Positions 25,778 to 35,700 of a stretch of 48,893 nucleotides of DNA are shown here, piece after piece; within the stretch, counting starts at the first letter, position 1; each line of letters begins with the position of its first letter. Where the stretch lies: contig NZ_RQVE01000013.1 of assembly GCF_003992315.1 (NCBI RefSeq), positions 1 to 48,893 of the forward strand. Reading direction: 5' to 3'. Origin of the DNA: Veillonella sp. 3891. Its GTDB lineage: Bacteria > Bacillota > Negativicutes > Veillonellales > Veillonellaceae. Position numbers and translations under genes: made by a program. The notes beneath the pieces were generated by a model, which had not been told where the DNA came from, did no database searches, and saw only the letters and a program-made list of their open reading frames with translations.

Positions 25778-25837
25778 AATGCCATACACATCGAAGATAA
25801 TCTATGTTACACTAGATTATAGAGAGTGTATGGCATT
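25778..25837 (+). terminator. Long two-part hairpin between hemL and the rhodanese gene
   Basis: Outer arms 25778-25789 and 25826-25837 are a perfect 12-bp repeat; inner arms 25797-25804 and 25813-25820 add eight pairs around an eight-base loop. A short T-rich stretch follows. It is the likely end of the hem operon. The rest of the 347-bp gap (25838-26040) is AT-rich with two diverged copies of a TAGTTTCTAT-containing segment (about 25865 and 25907) and no gene. Confidence 0.65.
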
Positions 25838-26046
25838 CTTTATAGTCTGCATATGCATGTTAATAGTTTCTATGTTATCCAATAGAACCGTATGCGATAG
25901 AGATAGTTTCTATATGATAGTTAAGGTTCTATAGTATATCTTGGAGAGATAGTAATAGGTATCCTCTGAAGGCATATTTTTTATGCATACTAGATAGGAT
26001 AGAGATGTAACATAGGCATACTAGTTTATATATTGGAGGTGTAACA

Positions 26047-26862
26047 ATGAGCGTGTTACTTTCGCCGAAAGAATTACAAGAACAATTAAATAGAGTGGTG
26101 CTCCTCGATGCACGTGGGTTTGAGGCCTATGCAGCGGCCCATATTCCGGGATCCTTTGCCATCGATATGGACGCGCATATGAGTGGGCCTTTAGGTGTAC
26201 ACGGTGGTCGTCATCCCTTGCCAGACATGTCAGTGCTGGCACAACGGTTGAGCGAATGCGGCGTGACTATGGATTCTCACATCGTGGTGTACGATGCGTG
26301 GATTTCCTTTGCCGGTCGTTTGCGTTTCTTATTATTGTATATGGGCTTTACCAATGTGAAAGTCCTTGCTGGTGGCATTGAACGATGGTATCGTGAGGGA
26401 TATCCGTTGACACAAGAACCTACACCTACTGTGGCAGATCCACAACCATTGGCCTATACATTGCAAGACCATTTAGTGATGAGTCGTGATGAAGTGTTAG
26501 CAGCTAGTCAAAGGAGTAGTCATGTCATCATCGATGCACGAGCACCACAACGCTATGATGGATCTGTAGTGGATACCATGGATGGCATGACAGGTCATAT
26601 CCCGGGAGCAATTAACCATTTCTATGAATGGGGCTTTACTTCTGATGGCGTGCGTCCCATGGCAGAGTTAGAAGCAGCTTACGGTGATTTAGCTAAGGTG
26701 GAAAAACCTATCGTCACCTATTGTGGATCTGGGGTGACAGCGGCGAACTTGATGATTGCTCTTGCTGAAATCGGTGTAGAACCAGCTATGTACGTAGGCA
26801 GCTCTAGCGATTGGGTGACCTATGAGGGGTTCCCATTGGAGACAGGGATTAATACATTATAG
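26047..26862 (+). CDS. Two-domain rhodanese (thiosulfate/3-mercaptopyruvate sulfurtransferase)
   Basis: A 271-residue tandem rhodanese. The N-terminal domain (about 1-125) keeps the fold (VVLLDARGFEAYAAAHIPGS) but has VYDAW where the active loop would be, so it is catalytically silent, as is usual. The C-terminal domain (about 145-271) carries the catalytic cysteine in VTYCGSGVTAANL. The CGSGVT loop resembles 3-mercaptopyruvate sulfurtransferases more than CRxGx[R/T] thiosulfate forms. No signal peptide is present, so it is cytoplasmic. GGAGGTG precedes the ATG. It stands alone, convergent with the MFS gene. Confidence 0.92.
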   Translation: MSVLLSPKELQEQLNRVVLLDARGFEAYAAAHIPGSFAIDMDAHMSGPLGVHGGRHPLPDMSVLAQRLSECGVTMDSHIVVYDAWISFAGRLRFLLLYMGFTNVKVLAGGIERWYREGYPLTQEPTPTVADPQPLAYTLQDHLVMSRDEVLAASQRSSHVIIDARAPQRYDGSVVDTMDGMTGHIPGAINHFYEWGFTSDGVRPMAELEAAYGDLAKVEKPIVTYCGSGVTAANLMIALAEIGVEPAMYVGSSSDWVTYEGFPLETGINTL

Positions 26863-26963
26863 TTTTGCATTTGTATTGTCAGTATAGAAGGTACTGATTC
26901 GTAAGTATGCAAAGTACTACTATAACGTAATGTATGCTAAACATATAGCAGTAGTGGCTTACC

Positions 26964-26991
26964 TTGACATATAAAATATTTTTAATAGAAT
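26964..26991 (+). promoter_or_regulatory. Orphan promoter-like sequence running into a hairpin
   Basis: TTGACA (26964-26969), a 16-base spacer and TAGAAT (26986-26991) resemble a good sigma-70 promoter, but the predicted start falls at the foot of the terminator hairpin at 26997. No gene follows on this strand for more than 1.5 kb. Confidence 0.4.
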
Positions 26992-26996
26992 ACGAT

Positions 26997-27035
26997 AAAA
27001 AACAGAGGCCTTAGGAATAAGACCTCTGTTTTAAA
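26997..27035. terminator. Bidirectional terminator between convergent genes
   Basis: A perfect 10-bp inverted repeat (26999-27008 with 27023-27032) flanked by A residues on the left and T residues on the right, so it gives a T run on both strands. It can end the rhodanese transcript and the reverse-strand MFS transcript. A weaker hairpin at 27143-27170 sits just after the MFS stop. Nothing else is seen in 26863-27174. Confidence 0.8.
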
Positions 27036-27174
27036 TGTTGTATTTGTCTTTTAATAGTTTTTACAAGTATATCTTCATGAGCATATTTTGTGTGGTACCC
27101 ATTAATTATTATGAAACACACATATAATGCGTAATATACAGTATTTCAAGATAGTGTATCTTATAGAAATAGAA

Positions 27175-28374
27175 CTAATGGTTAGCTGTTTGAGTACGCC
27201 CTAGTGTAACTTTCAAGAATACACCTGTCAATGCAATAATCGCCCCTGTGGTAATAAACATAGCACCGAAGCCCCATTGGGATGCGATGAAGGAACCGCC
27301 TAAGGATCCGATGAAATATCCCATAAACAAGGTAGATTGGTTATAGGCGAAGACTTGCCCAGCGAATGCTTTTGGTGTAATGCTAGAGATGAAGGTGTTA
27401 ATACCTGGCAATAATCCGCCTAAGCCGATACCAAGTAGGAAGCGTAAGATGCACAAAGTGTAGATATCACTGACGAAGGCTTGTGGTATGGTTACAAGAC
27501 CGACATAGATGAAACTTGTCCAAAGGATGAACCGTGGGCCTAGCTTGTCGATGTATTTACCGAGCACGGAGCTAGCCACCATTTGTGCAAGGCCTGTTAC
27601 GGTAAATGCTAAGCCTGCTAAGAGGGCAATGTGTTCCGCTCCTTGGCCTAGGATTTGTTGCACGAATACAGATAAGATAGGTGCCGTTGCCATGGTGGTG
27701 AAAGCAAAGATGAAGGAACCGATAGAGATGTAGATGAGACCTTTCCAATCGGGAATGGATGCTTTCAAAGTGGCTAAGGATTGAGAGGCCCCTTTTGGTT
27801 GCGGCGTAAAGTCTTCTTTCACAAAGAACAAGGTGGATAAGAAAGCGGTCCCCAATAAGGCGGACACGATGAAGAAGGCATAGCGAATGCCAAAGATGCC
27901 TCCAATGTAACCACCAATCATAGGACCCAAGAGGGAGCCACCGAGGTTGGCAGCGGACAAGAGTCCTAGGGCCCAGCCTGTTTGTGCTTGTGGCGTTTGG
28001 GTTGCCACGAGGGTAATGGATCCAGAGAAGAAGCCAGAAATCATACCGTTTAAGATGCGTATGATTACGATGTGTTCCGGCGCTTGGGCAAAACCGAGAA
28101 GGGCGTTGGTGATGGACATACCAAAACTAGCTCGTAATAGAATGAGCTTGCGCCCCTTACGGTCGGCTAGTTTTCCCCAAAAGGGAGCGAAGAGTGCCAC
28201 CATTAGGTAGGTCATACCCATGGCTAAGCCAGACCAGTTGGCAAGAGCTCCTTGATCGTGGACTCCGAGGTCCTGTAAATATAAGGGAATGAGAGGGGCT
28301 GCTTGACTGAGACCCACTGATGCCATGAAGGCACCAAATAAACAAACGTATAATGTGCGTTTCCAAAGTTCCAT
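27175..28374 (-). CDS. Major facilitator superfamily transporter (drug-efflux type)
   Basis: A 399-residue inner-membrane protein with twelve predicted hydrophobic segments. Motif A appears as GKLADRKGRKLILLR between segments 2 and 3, and a motif-C-like GSLLGPMIGGYIGGIFGIRYAFFI lies in segment 5. These fit the 12-helix proton-antiport drug exporters (TetA/MdtG-like). The substrate cannot be inferred. AGGAG precedes the ATG on the minus strand. It is the only gene right of the putative origin that runs against the presumed replication direction, and it sits divergently from the ileS leader. Confidence 0.9.
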   Translation of the reverse strand: MELWKRTLYVCLFGAFMASVGLSQAAPLIPLYLQDLGVHDQGALANWSGLAMGMTYLMVALFAPFWGKLADRKGRKLILLRASFGMSITNALLGFAQAPEHIVIIRILNGMISGFFSGSITLVATQTPQAQTGWALGLLSAANLGGSLLGPMIGGYIGGIFGIRYAFFIVSALLGTAFLSTLFFVKEDFTPQPKGASQSLATLKASIPDWKGLIYISIGSFIFAFTTMATAPILSVFVQQILGQGAEHIALLAGLAFTVTGLAQMVASSVLGKYIDKLGPRFILWTSFIYVGLVTIPQAFVSDIYTLCILRFLLGIGLGGLLPGINTFISSITPKAFAGQVFAYNQSTLFMGYFIGSLGGSFIASQWGFGAMFITTGAIIALTGVFLKVTLGRTQTANH

Positions 28375-28561
28375 ACTGACTCCTATGTGCGAGGTTTAAA
28401 ATTGTAATCATCTTGTCTTTATGGTAGCACATAAGTGAAGTTTGTTACACCCCTAATATACGTATATATACATGTAATCGGTTGTGTTAGCATATTAAAT
28501 TTTTATGAATATCGTTCTAGCCTGTTACATTTCTTACATGTACAGAATGCGCCTCCCCCTA

Positions 28562-28590
28562 TTGCAACTACCCTACAGATAGTATATAAT
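28562..28590 (+). promoter_or_regulatory. Promoter of the ileS T-box transcript
   Basis: TTGCAA (28562-28567), a 17-base spacer and a perfect TATAAT (28585-28590). The predicted start at about 28597 leaves room for the complete T-box leader. Confidence 0.6.
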
Positions 28591-28596
28591 TGTATC

Positions 28597-28868
28597 TGTA
28601 ATTGACAACGATATATGTTAATACGTTGATAAAGACGGTCATGCAAGGTAGCTCCGAGCGAGTGAGGGATGGTGAAAGCCTCATGGGTGAATGCATGGCG
28701 GATCACTTTTGAGTATATGTTGGGGAGCCCATATTGGGGGTACTCACATCGGTGGACACCGTTATATGTTTGAGCGATGATTCGTTGGGGGTAACTTTCA
28801 CAAGAGTCATCAGTAGGGTGGTACCACGGATTTGCATTCGTCCCTTCGGGGAGCGGGTGCTTTTTTTA
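28597..28868 (+). promoter_or_regulatory. T-box riboswitch, isoleucine-specific, controlling ileS
   Basis: The conserved T-box AGGGTGGTACCACGG lies at 28815-28829, one base off the usual ACCGCGG. Its TGGT bulge can pair with the tRNA(Ile) acceptor end, whose discriminator is A. A terminator stem (28834-28844 with 28849-28860) and seven T follow. In Stem I the distal part shows GGATGGTGAAAGCC. A plausible specifier loop is bounded by CCG/CGG above and AAGG/CTTT below, leaving ATCA on the 3' side; ATC at 28702-28704 is the isoleucine codon. Uncharged tRNA(Ile) would stabilise the antiterminator and switch on ileS. The interval 28375-28560 holds the MFS start region and nothing else clear. Confidence 0.93.
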
Positions 28869-28885
28869 TTGAGAGGAGAAATACA

Positions 28886-31732
28886 ATGTCTAATGAAGTG
28901 GATTATGGTAAGACCTTGCACTTGCCTGAAACAGAATTTCCTATGCGTGGCAATTTGCCAAAACGGGAACCAGAATTTATCAAGTTTTGGGAAGATAATA
29001 AAATTTATGAAAAACGCTTAGCTAAAAATAAAGGTAAACAATCTTTTATCTTGCACGATGGCCCTCCGTATGCGAATGGTAAATTACACATCGGTCATGC
29101 CTTGAATAAAACATTAAAAGACATTGTGATGAAATATAAAACGATGCAAGGCCATTACACACCATATATTCCTGGCTGGGATACACATGGTCTTCCTATC
29201 GAGCATGCGGTTATTAAAAATACTGGCTTGAACCGTCATGAAATGAGTCCATTGGACCTTCGCAACAAATGTCGTGAATACGCATTGAACTGCGTAGAAG
29301 AACAAAAGAAAGATTTCATTCGTTTTGGTGTACTTGGCGAATGGGATCGTCCATATTTAACATTGCGTCCCGAATTCGAAGTGAAACAAATCGGCGTGTT
29401 CGGTGAAATGGCAAAACGCGGTTACATCTATAAAGGCTTGAAAACTGTATACTGGTGTACCCATTGTGAAACTGCCTTAGCAGAAGCGGAAATTGAATAT
29501 GCTGAGAAAAAATCTTTCTCCATCTATGTTAAATTTGCTTATGTAAATGGTGCTGAAAGCACGTTGCCAGCAGGTTTTGATACTAGCAAATTATTCTCCG
29601 TTATCTGGACAACTACTCCTTGGACAATGCCTGCAAACCAAGCTATCTCTGTGAACCCAGAATTAGATTACTCTTGGGTAAAAATCGGCGATGAAGCATG
29701 GTTGCTTGCAAATGGCTTAATCGAAACAGCTACTAAAGAAATGGGTGTAGACTCTTATGAAGTATTGAACACGTTCAAAGGTAGCGAATTAGAATTAGCG
29801 AACTTTAAACATCCATTTGCTGATCGTAACGCTCCTATCTTATTGGGTTCTCACGTTACCTTAGAAGCTGGTACAGGTTGCGTACATACAGCGCCTGCTC
29901 ACGGTGAAGACGACTTTAACGTGGTGAAAGTATATAAAGATGCTGGTAAAATTGATTTTGACATTTTATCCTTAGTAGATGCTACTGGTCATTACATTGC
30001 AAAAGTAGATGAATCTCGCTATGGCGATACAGAACAACCATTGGTTGGTGTCGAAATCCACGATGCAGAAGTGCCAGTGATTAAAATCCTAGCGCATAAT
30101 GGTGCGTTGGTACAAAAAGGCAATATTCGTCACCAATATGCTCATTGCTGGCGTTGTAAAAATCCTGTTATCTATCGTGCTACAGAACAATGGTTCTCCT
30201 CTGTAGATGGATACCGTCAAGAAGCATTGAAAGCCATCGACGAGCAAGTACAATGGATTCCTAAATGGGGTCATGACCGCATTTACAATATGATTGCAGA
30301 CCGTGGGGACTGGGTTATCTCTCGTCAACGTGCGTGGGGTGTGCCAATTCCTATCTATTATTGCGATCATTGTGGAGAGCATATTGTTAATGATGATACT
30401 ATTGCTTCCTTACAAGAATGGTTTGCCAAAGAAGGCTCTAACGCTTGGTGGGCTCATGAAGCGAAAGAATTATTGCCAGAAGGATTCACATGTCCATCTT
30501 GCGGACATGATTCTTTCCATAAAGAAACAGATATTATGGACGTATGGTTTGACAGCGGTAGCTCTTGGTCTGGCGTATTGGAACAAAATGAAATGGAAGT
30601 ACCTTGCGCTATGTACCTAGAAGGTTCTGACCAACATCGTGGTTGGTTCAACTCTTCCTTGTTAACAGGTATCGCAACTCGTGGTCATGCTCCATACAAT
30701 GCGGTATTGACTCACGGTTTCGTAGTGGACGGGGAAGGTCGCAAAATGTCTAAATCTGTAGGTAATACAGTGGCGCCTTCCGATATCATCGATGTACATG
30801 GTGCAGATGTAATGCGTCTATGGGTATCTTCTGCAGATTACCAAGCAGATGTTCGTTTGTCCAAAGACATCGTAAAACAATTGGCGGAAGTGTATCGTAA
30901 AATCCGTAACACATTCCGTTTCTTGTTGGGTAACTTAGATAATTTTAATCCAAATACAGATAAAGTAGCTTACAAAGATTTGACTGAATTGGATCGTTGG
31001 GCATTGCATCGTTTAGAAGAAGTTCGTCAAAAAGTAACGAATGCTTACGAAAACTACGAATTCCACATTTTATATCATACAATCCATAACTTCTGTACCG
31101 TAGATTTATCTTCCTTCTACTTAGACGTATTGAAAGATACTATGTATGCAGAGAAAGAAAACAACGTAGCTCGTCGTAGTGCACAAACTGCCATCTATGA
31201 AATTTTGACAACATTGGTTAAAATGGTGTCTCCAGTTCTTTCTTTCACAGCGGAAGAAGTATGGCAATACATGCCAAAAGAAGAGGGCATGGAAGAAAGC
31301 GTGATGTTAGCAGATTGGCCACAAGGTCATGCAGACCATGTGGATGCGGAATTGTCTGCACGTTGGGCGACCATGTTAGATCTTCGTAGCGAAATGACAA
31401 AAGCATTAGAAGGGGCTCGTCGTGATAAAGCCATCGGTCACTCCTTGGATGCTTCCATCACAGTGTACGCAGATGGCGATGCGTATGAGGCATTGACTGG
31501 ATTTAGCACTTCCTTAGCTAGCTTGTTAATCGTGTCTGAAGCACATGTAGTGGAAGGTCGTGACAAAGCACCAGCTAATGCTGTGACAGTAGAAGATGGC
31601 GCATTATCCATCGTGGTAACTGCTTCTGAGTTAGAAAAATGCGAACGCTGCTGGATTCACCGCGACACAGTTGGTCAAGATGGGGATCATCCAACATTAT
31701 GTGCTCGTTGTGCTGACGTAGTCAAAGGATAA
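28886..31732 (+). CDS. ileS: Isoleucyl-tRNA synthetase
   Basis: A 948-residue class I synthetase that charges tRNA(Ile). PYANGKLHIGHALNKTLKD holds the HIGH signature, KMSKSVGNTV is the KMSKS loop, and WTTTPWTMPANQAIS belongs to the editing domain that removes mischarged valine. The C-terminal zinc ribbon is complete (CERCW, then CARC). The ATG at 28886 has GAGGAG upstream and follows the T-box terminator; a frame opening earlier inside the T-box is not translated. The general layout (zinc ribbon, length below 960) is the bacterial IleS1 type, generally mupirocin-sensitive. Confidence 0.97.
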   Translation: MSNEVDYGKTLHLPETEFPMRGNLPKREPEFIKFWEDNKIYEKRLAKNKGKQSFILHDGPPYANGKLHIGHALNKTLKDIVMKYKTMQGHYTPYIPGWDTHGLPIEHAVIKNTGLNRHEMSPLDLRNKCREYALNCVEEQKKDFIRFGVLGEWDRPYLTLRPEFEVKQIGVFGEMAKRGYIYKGLKTVYWCTHCETALAEAEIEYAEKKSFSIYVKFAYVNGAESTLPAGFDTSKLFSVIWTTTPWTMPANQAISVNPELDYSWVKIGDEAWLLANGLIETATKEMGVDSYEVLNTFKGSELELANFKHPFADRNAPILLGSHVTLEAGTGCVHTAPAHGEDDFNVVKVYKDAGKIDFDILSLVDATGHYIAKVDESRYGDTEQPLVGVEIHDAEVPVIKILAHNGALVQKGNIRHQYAHCWRCKNPVIYRATEQWFSSVDGYRQEALKAIDEQVQWIPKWGHDRIYNMIADRGDWVISRQRAWGVPIPIYYCDHCGEHIVNDDTIASLQEWFAKEGSNAWWAHEAKELLPEGFTCPSCGHDSFHKETDIMDVWFDSGSSWSGVLEQNEMEVPCAMYLEGSDQHRGWFNSSLLTGIATRGHAPYNAVLTHGFVVDGEGRKMSKSVGNTVAPSDIIDVHGADVMRLWVSSADYQADVRLSKDIVKQLAEVYRKIRNTFRFLLGNLDNFNPNTDKVAYKDLTELDRWALHRLEEVRQKVTNAYENYEFHILYHTIHNFCTVDLSSFYLDVLKDTMYAEKENNVARRSAQTAIYEILTTLVKMVSPVLSFTAEEVWQYMPKEEGMEESVMLADWPQGHADHVDAELSARWATMLDLRSEMTKALEGARRDKAIGHSLDASITVYADGDAYEALTGFSTSLASLLIVSEAHVVEGRDKAPANAVTVEDGALSIVVTASELEKCERCWIHRDTVGQDGDHPTLCARCADVVKG

Positions 31733-31778
31733 TGACAATCGCATAAGTAGTCAAAGGTTCAAGTACTATCAATTTAGG

Positions 31779-31811
31779 TAAGGCAAGGGAATGTATTATT
31801 TCCTTGCCTAC
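31779..31811 (+). terminator. Terminator after ileS
   Basis: An 8-bp stem (31781-31788 with 31802-31809), extended by weaker pairs inward, lies 48 bases past the ileS stop. A short T-rich stretch (ACTTTCTC) follows. Confidence 0.6.
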
Positions 31812-31833
31812 TTTCTCACAAAGGAGATGCCCT

Positions 31834-32367
31834 ATGAACGTATTGATTGTGATAGACATGCAACATGATTTTATTGATGGAACATTAGGTTCACCACAAG
31901 CACAGGCCATTGTACCAGCGGTGCGTGAAACAATTCGTAATTTTGATGGTCCCATAGTGTTTACTCGAGACACACATGATGAGGGTTATCTTGAAAGCCA
32001 AGAAGGTAAACATTTGCCAGTGGAACATTGTGCCCGTGGCACCAAAGGTTGGGAGATTGTTGATGATCTGTTAGAAGTGGCTTGTGAACGAGGCCAACGG
32101 GTGGATGTACTAGATAAACCTAACTTTGGATCCTTGGATTTGCTAGCGCACCTTAAGGCGATGCATGAAGAGGAACCAATTGAAACGATCACGATGGTTG
32201 GACTATGTACGGATATTTGCGTCGTATCGAATGCACTAATTTTGAAAGCGGGCTTGCCAGAAGTCCCTCTTCATGTGGATCCAAAATGTTGCGCAGGGGT
32301 GACCCGAGAATCTCATGAAGCGGCACTCTTGACGATGAAGATGTGCCAGTGTATTGTAGAAGAATAA
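31834..32367 (+). CDS. Isochorismatase-family cysteine hydrolase (nicotinamidase-like)
   Basis: A 177-residue alpha/beta hydrolase. The catalytic triad is visible as D9 of VIDMQHDF, a lysine in VLDKPNFGS and the cysteine in VGLCTDICVVSNA. The segment RDTHDEGYLESQEGKHLPVEHC resembles the metal-site loop of nicotinamidases. Possible substrates include nicotinamide or other small amides; homologues next to NAD-salvage genes are PncA, but no such neighbour is present here, so the substrate is open. The ATG at 31834 has AAAGGAG seven bases upstream, and an earlier in-frame ATG lacks one. It is monocistronic, bounded by terminators. Confidence 0.88.
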   Translation: MNVLIVIDMQHDFIDGTLGSPQAQAIVPAVRETIRNFDGPIVFTRDTHDEGYLESQEGKHLPVEHCARGTKGWEIVDDLLEVACERGQRVDVLDKPNFGSLDLLAHLKAMHEEEPIETITMVGLCTDICVVSNALILKAGLPEVPLHVDPKCCAGVTRESHEAALLTMKMCQCIVEE

Positions 32368-32404
32368 TCTATATGCTAGTACAAGATGTAAGAATATAAT
32401 AGAT

Positions 32405-32444
32405 AAGAGGAATGCTGATGAGTGTATGAAGCATTCCTCTTTTG
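32405..32444 (+). terminator. Terminator after the isochorismatase-family gene
   Basis: A perfect 12-bp stem (32405-32416 with 32430-32441) with a 13-base loop, followed by T residues. The interval 32445-32640 up to the next promoter shows no gene. Confidence 0.88.
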
Positions 32445-32646
32445 TGTTTATGATGTCGAGCAAGAGGTCTCTGGCAGGACAGATAGGTTTCACGTTTTAG
32501 TGTATTGGGTAGAAATTGATAGGACACAGGTTCATGTTCTGCGTATAATAAGATGAGCTTATGGTTAATAATATAATCGTATACATAAGGATATACAGCT
32601 ATGCATAATAGGTCTACATGAGTAGTATTTGGATGTGCTCTACATG

Positions 32647-32676
32647 TTGACAGTTGTACATGTGATATATGATAAT
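32647..32676 (+). promoter_or_regulatory. Promoter of the autotransporter gene
   Basis: TTGACA (32647-32652), an 18-base spacer and GATAAT (32671-32676). ACATGT occurs on both sides of the -35 box (32643-32648 and 32658-32663) and could form an operator. Confidence 0.5.
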
Positions 32677-32767
32677 AAAAACATAGTACAATATATATTA
32701 TAAATAAAAATATATAGTAATCTGATATGGAGTTATTTGTACTCAATAGAAAGTAAGGAGAAGAAGC

Positions 32768-35700
32768 ATGAGAAAACGTAGTATGATGACGATGGGGGCG
32801 CTACTGGCGGCATATGCCCTGACGACCAGCGTAAGTTATGGTGCATTGCAAAATCAAACGAGTTATACCGCTGAGGAAACAGTAGCTGGGGGAACTGATA
32901 CTTTCATTAAAGATGGTGTTGGTGTATCAGGTGGTCATTTGACTATTACTGGGGCAGAAAACCTAGACCTTACAATGGATAATAAATCTGATGAAAGTTT
33001 AGGCATCAATGTGATCAACGGAAAATTAACAGCCGATGATCTTACGATTACTGTTAAGCCAGGTGATACCGCTGTTAACAATCGTCCAAAAGGCATGATC
33101 GTGCGTGGTACATCTACGGCGGATATTAAGAATTTAAATGTAACCGTGACGAAGTCAAATCGACAAGCTAATACGCCTCAAAGTGCAGATTCTGATGCAG
33201 CCTATGGTGTAGCTGTTGGATATAATTGGCTTGGTAGTGGTGTTGAAACAAAATTTACAGTTAATAATGCTAATATAGTAGTTAATAATACAGAAGATAC
33301 TAAAAGAGGTAATTTTACGGGTGTACCGATTCCTGGAGGAAAGTTTGAAACGGGATATCAAATGTCTGGGATTCGTGTATACCGAGCTGATGGTGCAAAG
33401 CCTGAGTTCCATAGTACTGGTAATGTAAATATTACTGTAGAGGATAAAAGTGCTGATAAAGTAGCGGATTATTTAGTGGGAGCTTATGTATCAGGTACAG
33501 ATGCAAAGGCTACATTTGATGGAGATACGTCGATTGTAGTAAAGGCTAATGGTATCAATTCTGCAGGCATTAAGATTGGTAAACCAGGTAATGGTGATGC
33601 AGGTGTGGGAGCTCAGGTTATTGCAAATGGAAAATTGACTGTAGATACAACAGGAACGAATGGTGTCGTTACATTGGATAGAAAAGAATATCGTGGTTCT
33701 GGAGCGATACGACTATTTGACAAAGATTCAAAGTTCACTGTTACCGGTGCTAACACAAAAGAAGCTTCCGAAATTAAATCTAGCACTAATGCCATTGTAT
33801 TTGATACCTTTGATTATAAAAACCTAGGAGCAGTTAACTATTCATTCTTTAAATTTAAAGAAGTTTTATCCCGTGGGAAAGAAAATATTAATAGTATAGT
33901 GAACCTTCATAATACAAAGTTATCGACTTCGTCAGAGGTAGATGATTTAATTTTGGCGAATGCAGAATTTAAGAAAAATGGTTCTTTAATCTGGGGCGCG
34001 GGCATATTAGGCAAAGAAGGTGTTTTAAGAAGTCATTTCGACTGGGGTGCAAAAAGTGTCAAAAACGCCCAATTCACTCTTTCCGGTGAATTATCGGAAG
34101 CCACAGCAGCAAAAAAAGGTTGGGCTATTCGTGCTAAATCTGAAAATGCTGAGGCCACTGTAGAAACAGACCGAGCTACGTCTGAATTAACAGCAACGAT
34201 TGCAGATAAAGCTGTTTTAACAGGTCTAATCCATGCCGATAAAGGATCTACGTTACACATGACCGTGGATAAAGATGCTACATGGCGATTAGCGAAGAAA
34301 GAAGATTTGACAGGTGCGCAAGAGTCTACAGCTACTACTGTGACATTGTCTAATGGTGGTATTCTTGATGCGGGTACAAACTTAACAGATGATGCTAAAG
34401 CAGAATATACGGTAACAACTGTACAAAAAGATGGTACCACTGTATCTGATTTCAAAAATGAAGGCGGTATCATTACGACAGTTAACAAGTCCTATGCAGA
34501 TGTGTTGACATTGAATGGCAACTACACAGGTAAAGATGGCTTTATCAAAATGAACACGAAATGGGATTCTCCTGGTGATGAAGAAGGGGCTAATTCTGTA
34601 TCTGACTTAGTGCATATTACTGGTACTGCGACAGGCTCTACCACAGTAGTACCTGTAGCAGCAGATGGCACAGAAGCTGTGATCGATGGCTCTATTGGTT
34701 CTATTGCAGCTGATTTGAATAAAAATACGGTGCCTGTGGTCCGTGCTGATGTAGAATCTAGCGAAGAAGGGGCTTTCACAGGGGTGGCTAAAACGACAGG
34801 TGCTGGTGAATTAAAATTAGCTCATCGTGTGAAAGAAGGCAAACATGAGTGGTTCTGGACGCTGACTGGATTGAACAAAACGCCAATGTTAGACAAACGA
34901 ACTCCTGGGTATACACAAATGCCAGAAGTGAACACTCGTATGATGGGGCAAATTCTACGTACCTTACATGAACGTCGTAGTGAAAACCCTCGCACTTTAC
35001 ATGAGCAATGGCAGAATAAAGGCTATCCTATGAGTCGCGTTATCTATGCGCATCATCAAGAGGATGATCAATATCCGATGTGGGCAAAAGTGATCAAAGA
35101 TTACGGACACCATGATGGAAGTCGTTTTGGGTATACATTACATACACGAGGTATTCAATTAGGCCGTGATTGGAATGTGAAAACAAAAGAAGATGGTACT
35201 ACAAGCTTTAATGGTGCTTATGTAGCGTATCAATATGGTCAAGCTAAGTTCTACGATAACTTCAATACAGATGATAAAGGTAAGCAAGCTACGGATTTAC
35301 AAACTGGCACGGGTGCAGTACGTAATCTATCCCTAGGGCTTACAAGAACAAAATACGGTGCCCATGATCAATACATCGATTGGGTGGGTCAAGTAAGCTT
35401 ACTTCGCAATGCTTATGAAGCGGTAGGTCATGATAGAGAAAAACAGTCTGGCTGGGGTCTTGCAGGCTCTGTGGAAACAGGTCGTCCTTACGTGTTGCGT
35501 GAAACGAAACGTGGACGCACCATTTTAGAACCACAAGGTCAATTGGTATACTCTTACCTACAAATGCATGGTATTCATGGTACTGATAAAGTAGTATCTC
35601 ATGGAGGTCATGGTACATTGGTGGGACGTATTGGTGCTCGTTTATCTCGTGAAAAGTATAATGCTAATGGCATTGTCTCTCGTACTATATACGGCGTAGC

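Noticed and set aside
25838-26046. A repeat array between hemL and the rhodanese gene
   Set aside because: Only two poorly matching copies of a TAGTTTCTAT segment are seen. This is too weak for a CRISPR or other array and fits AT-rich low complexity.
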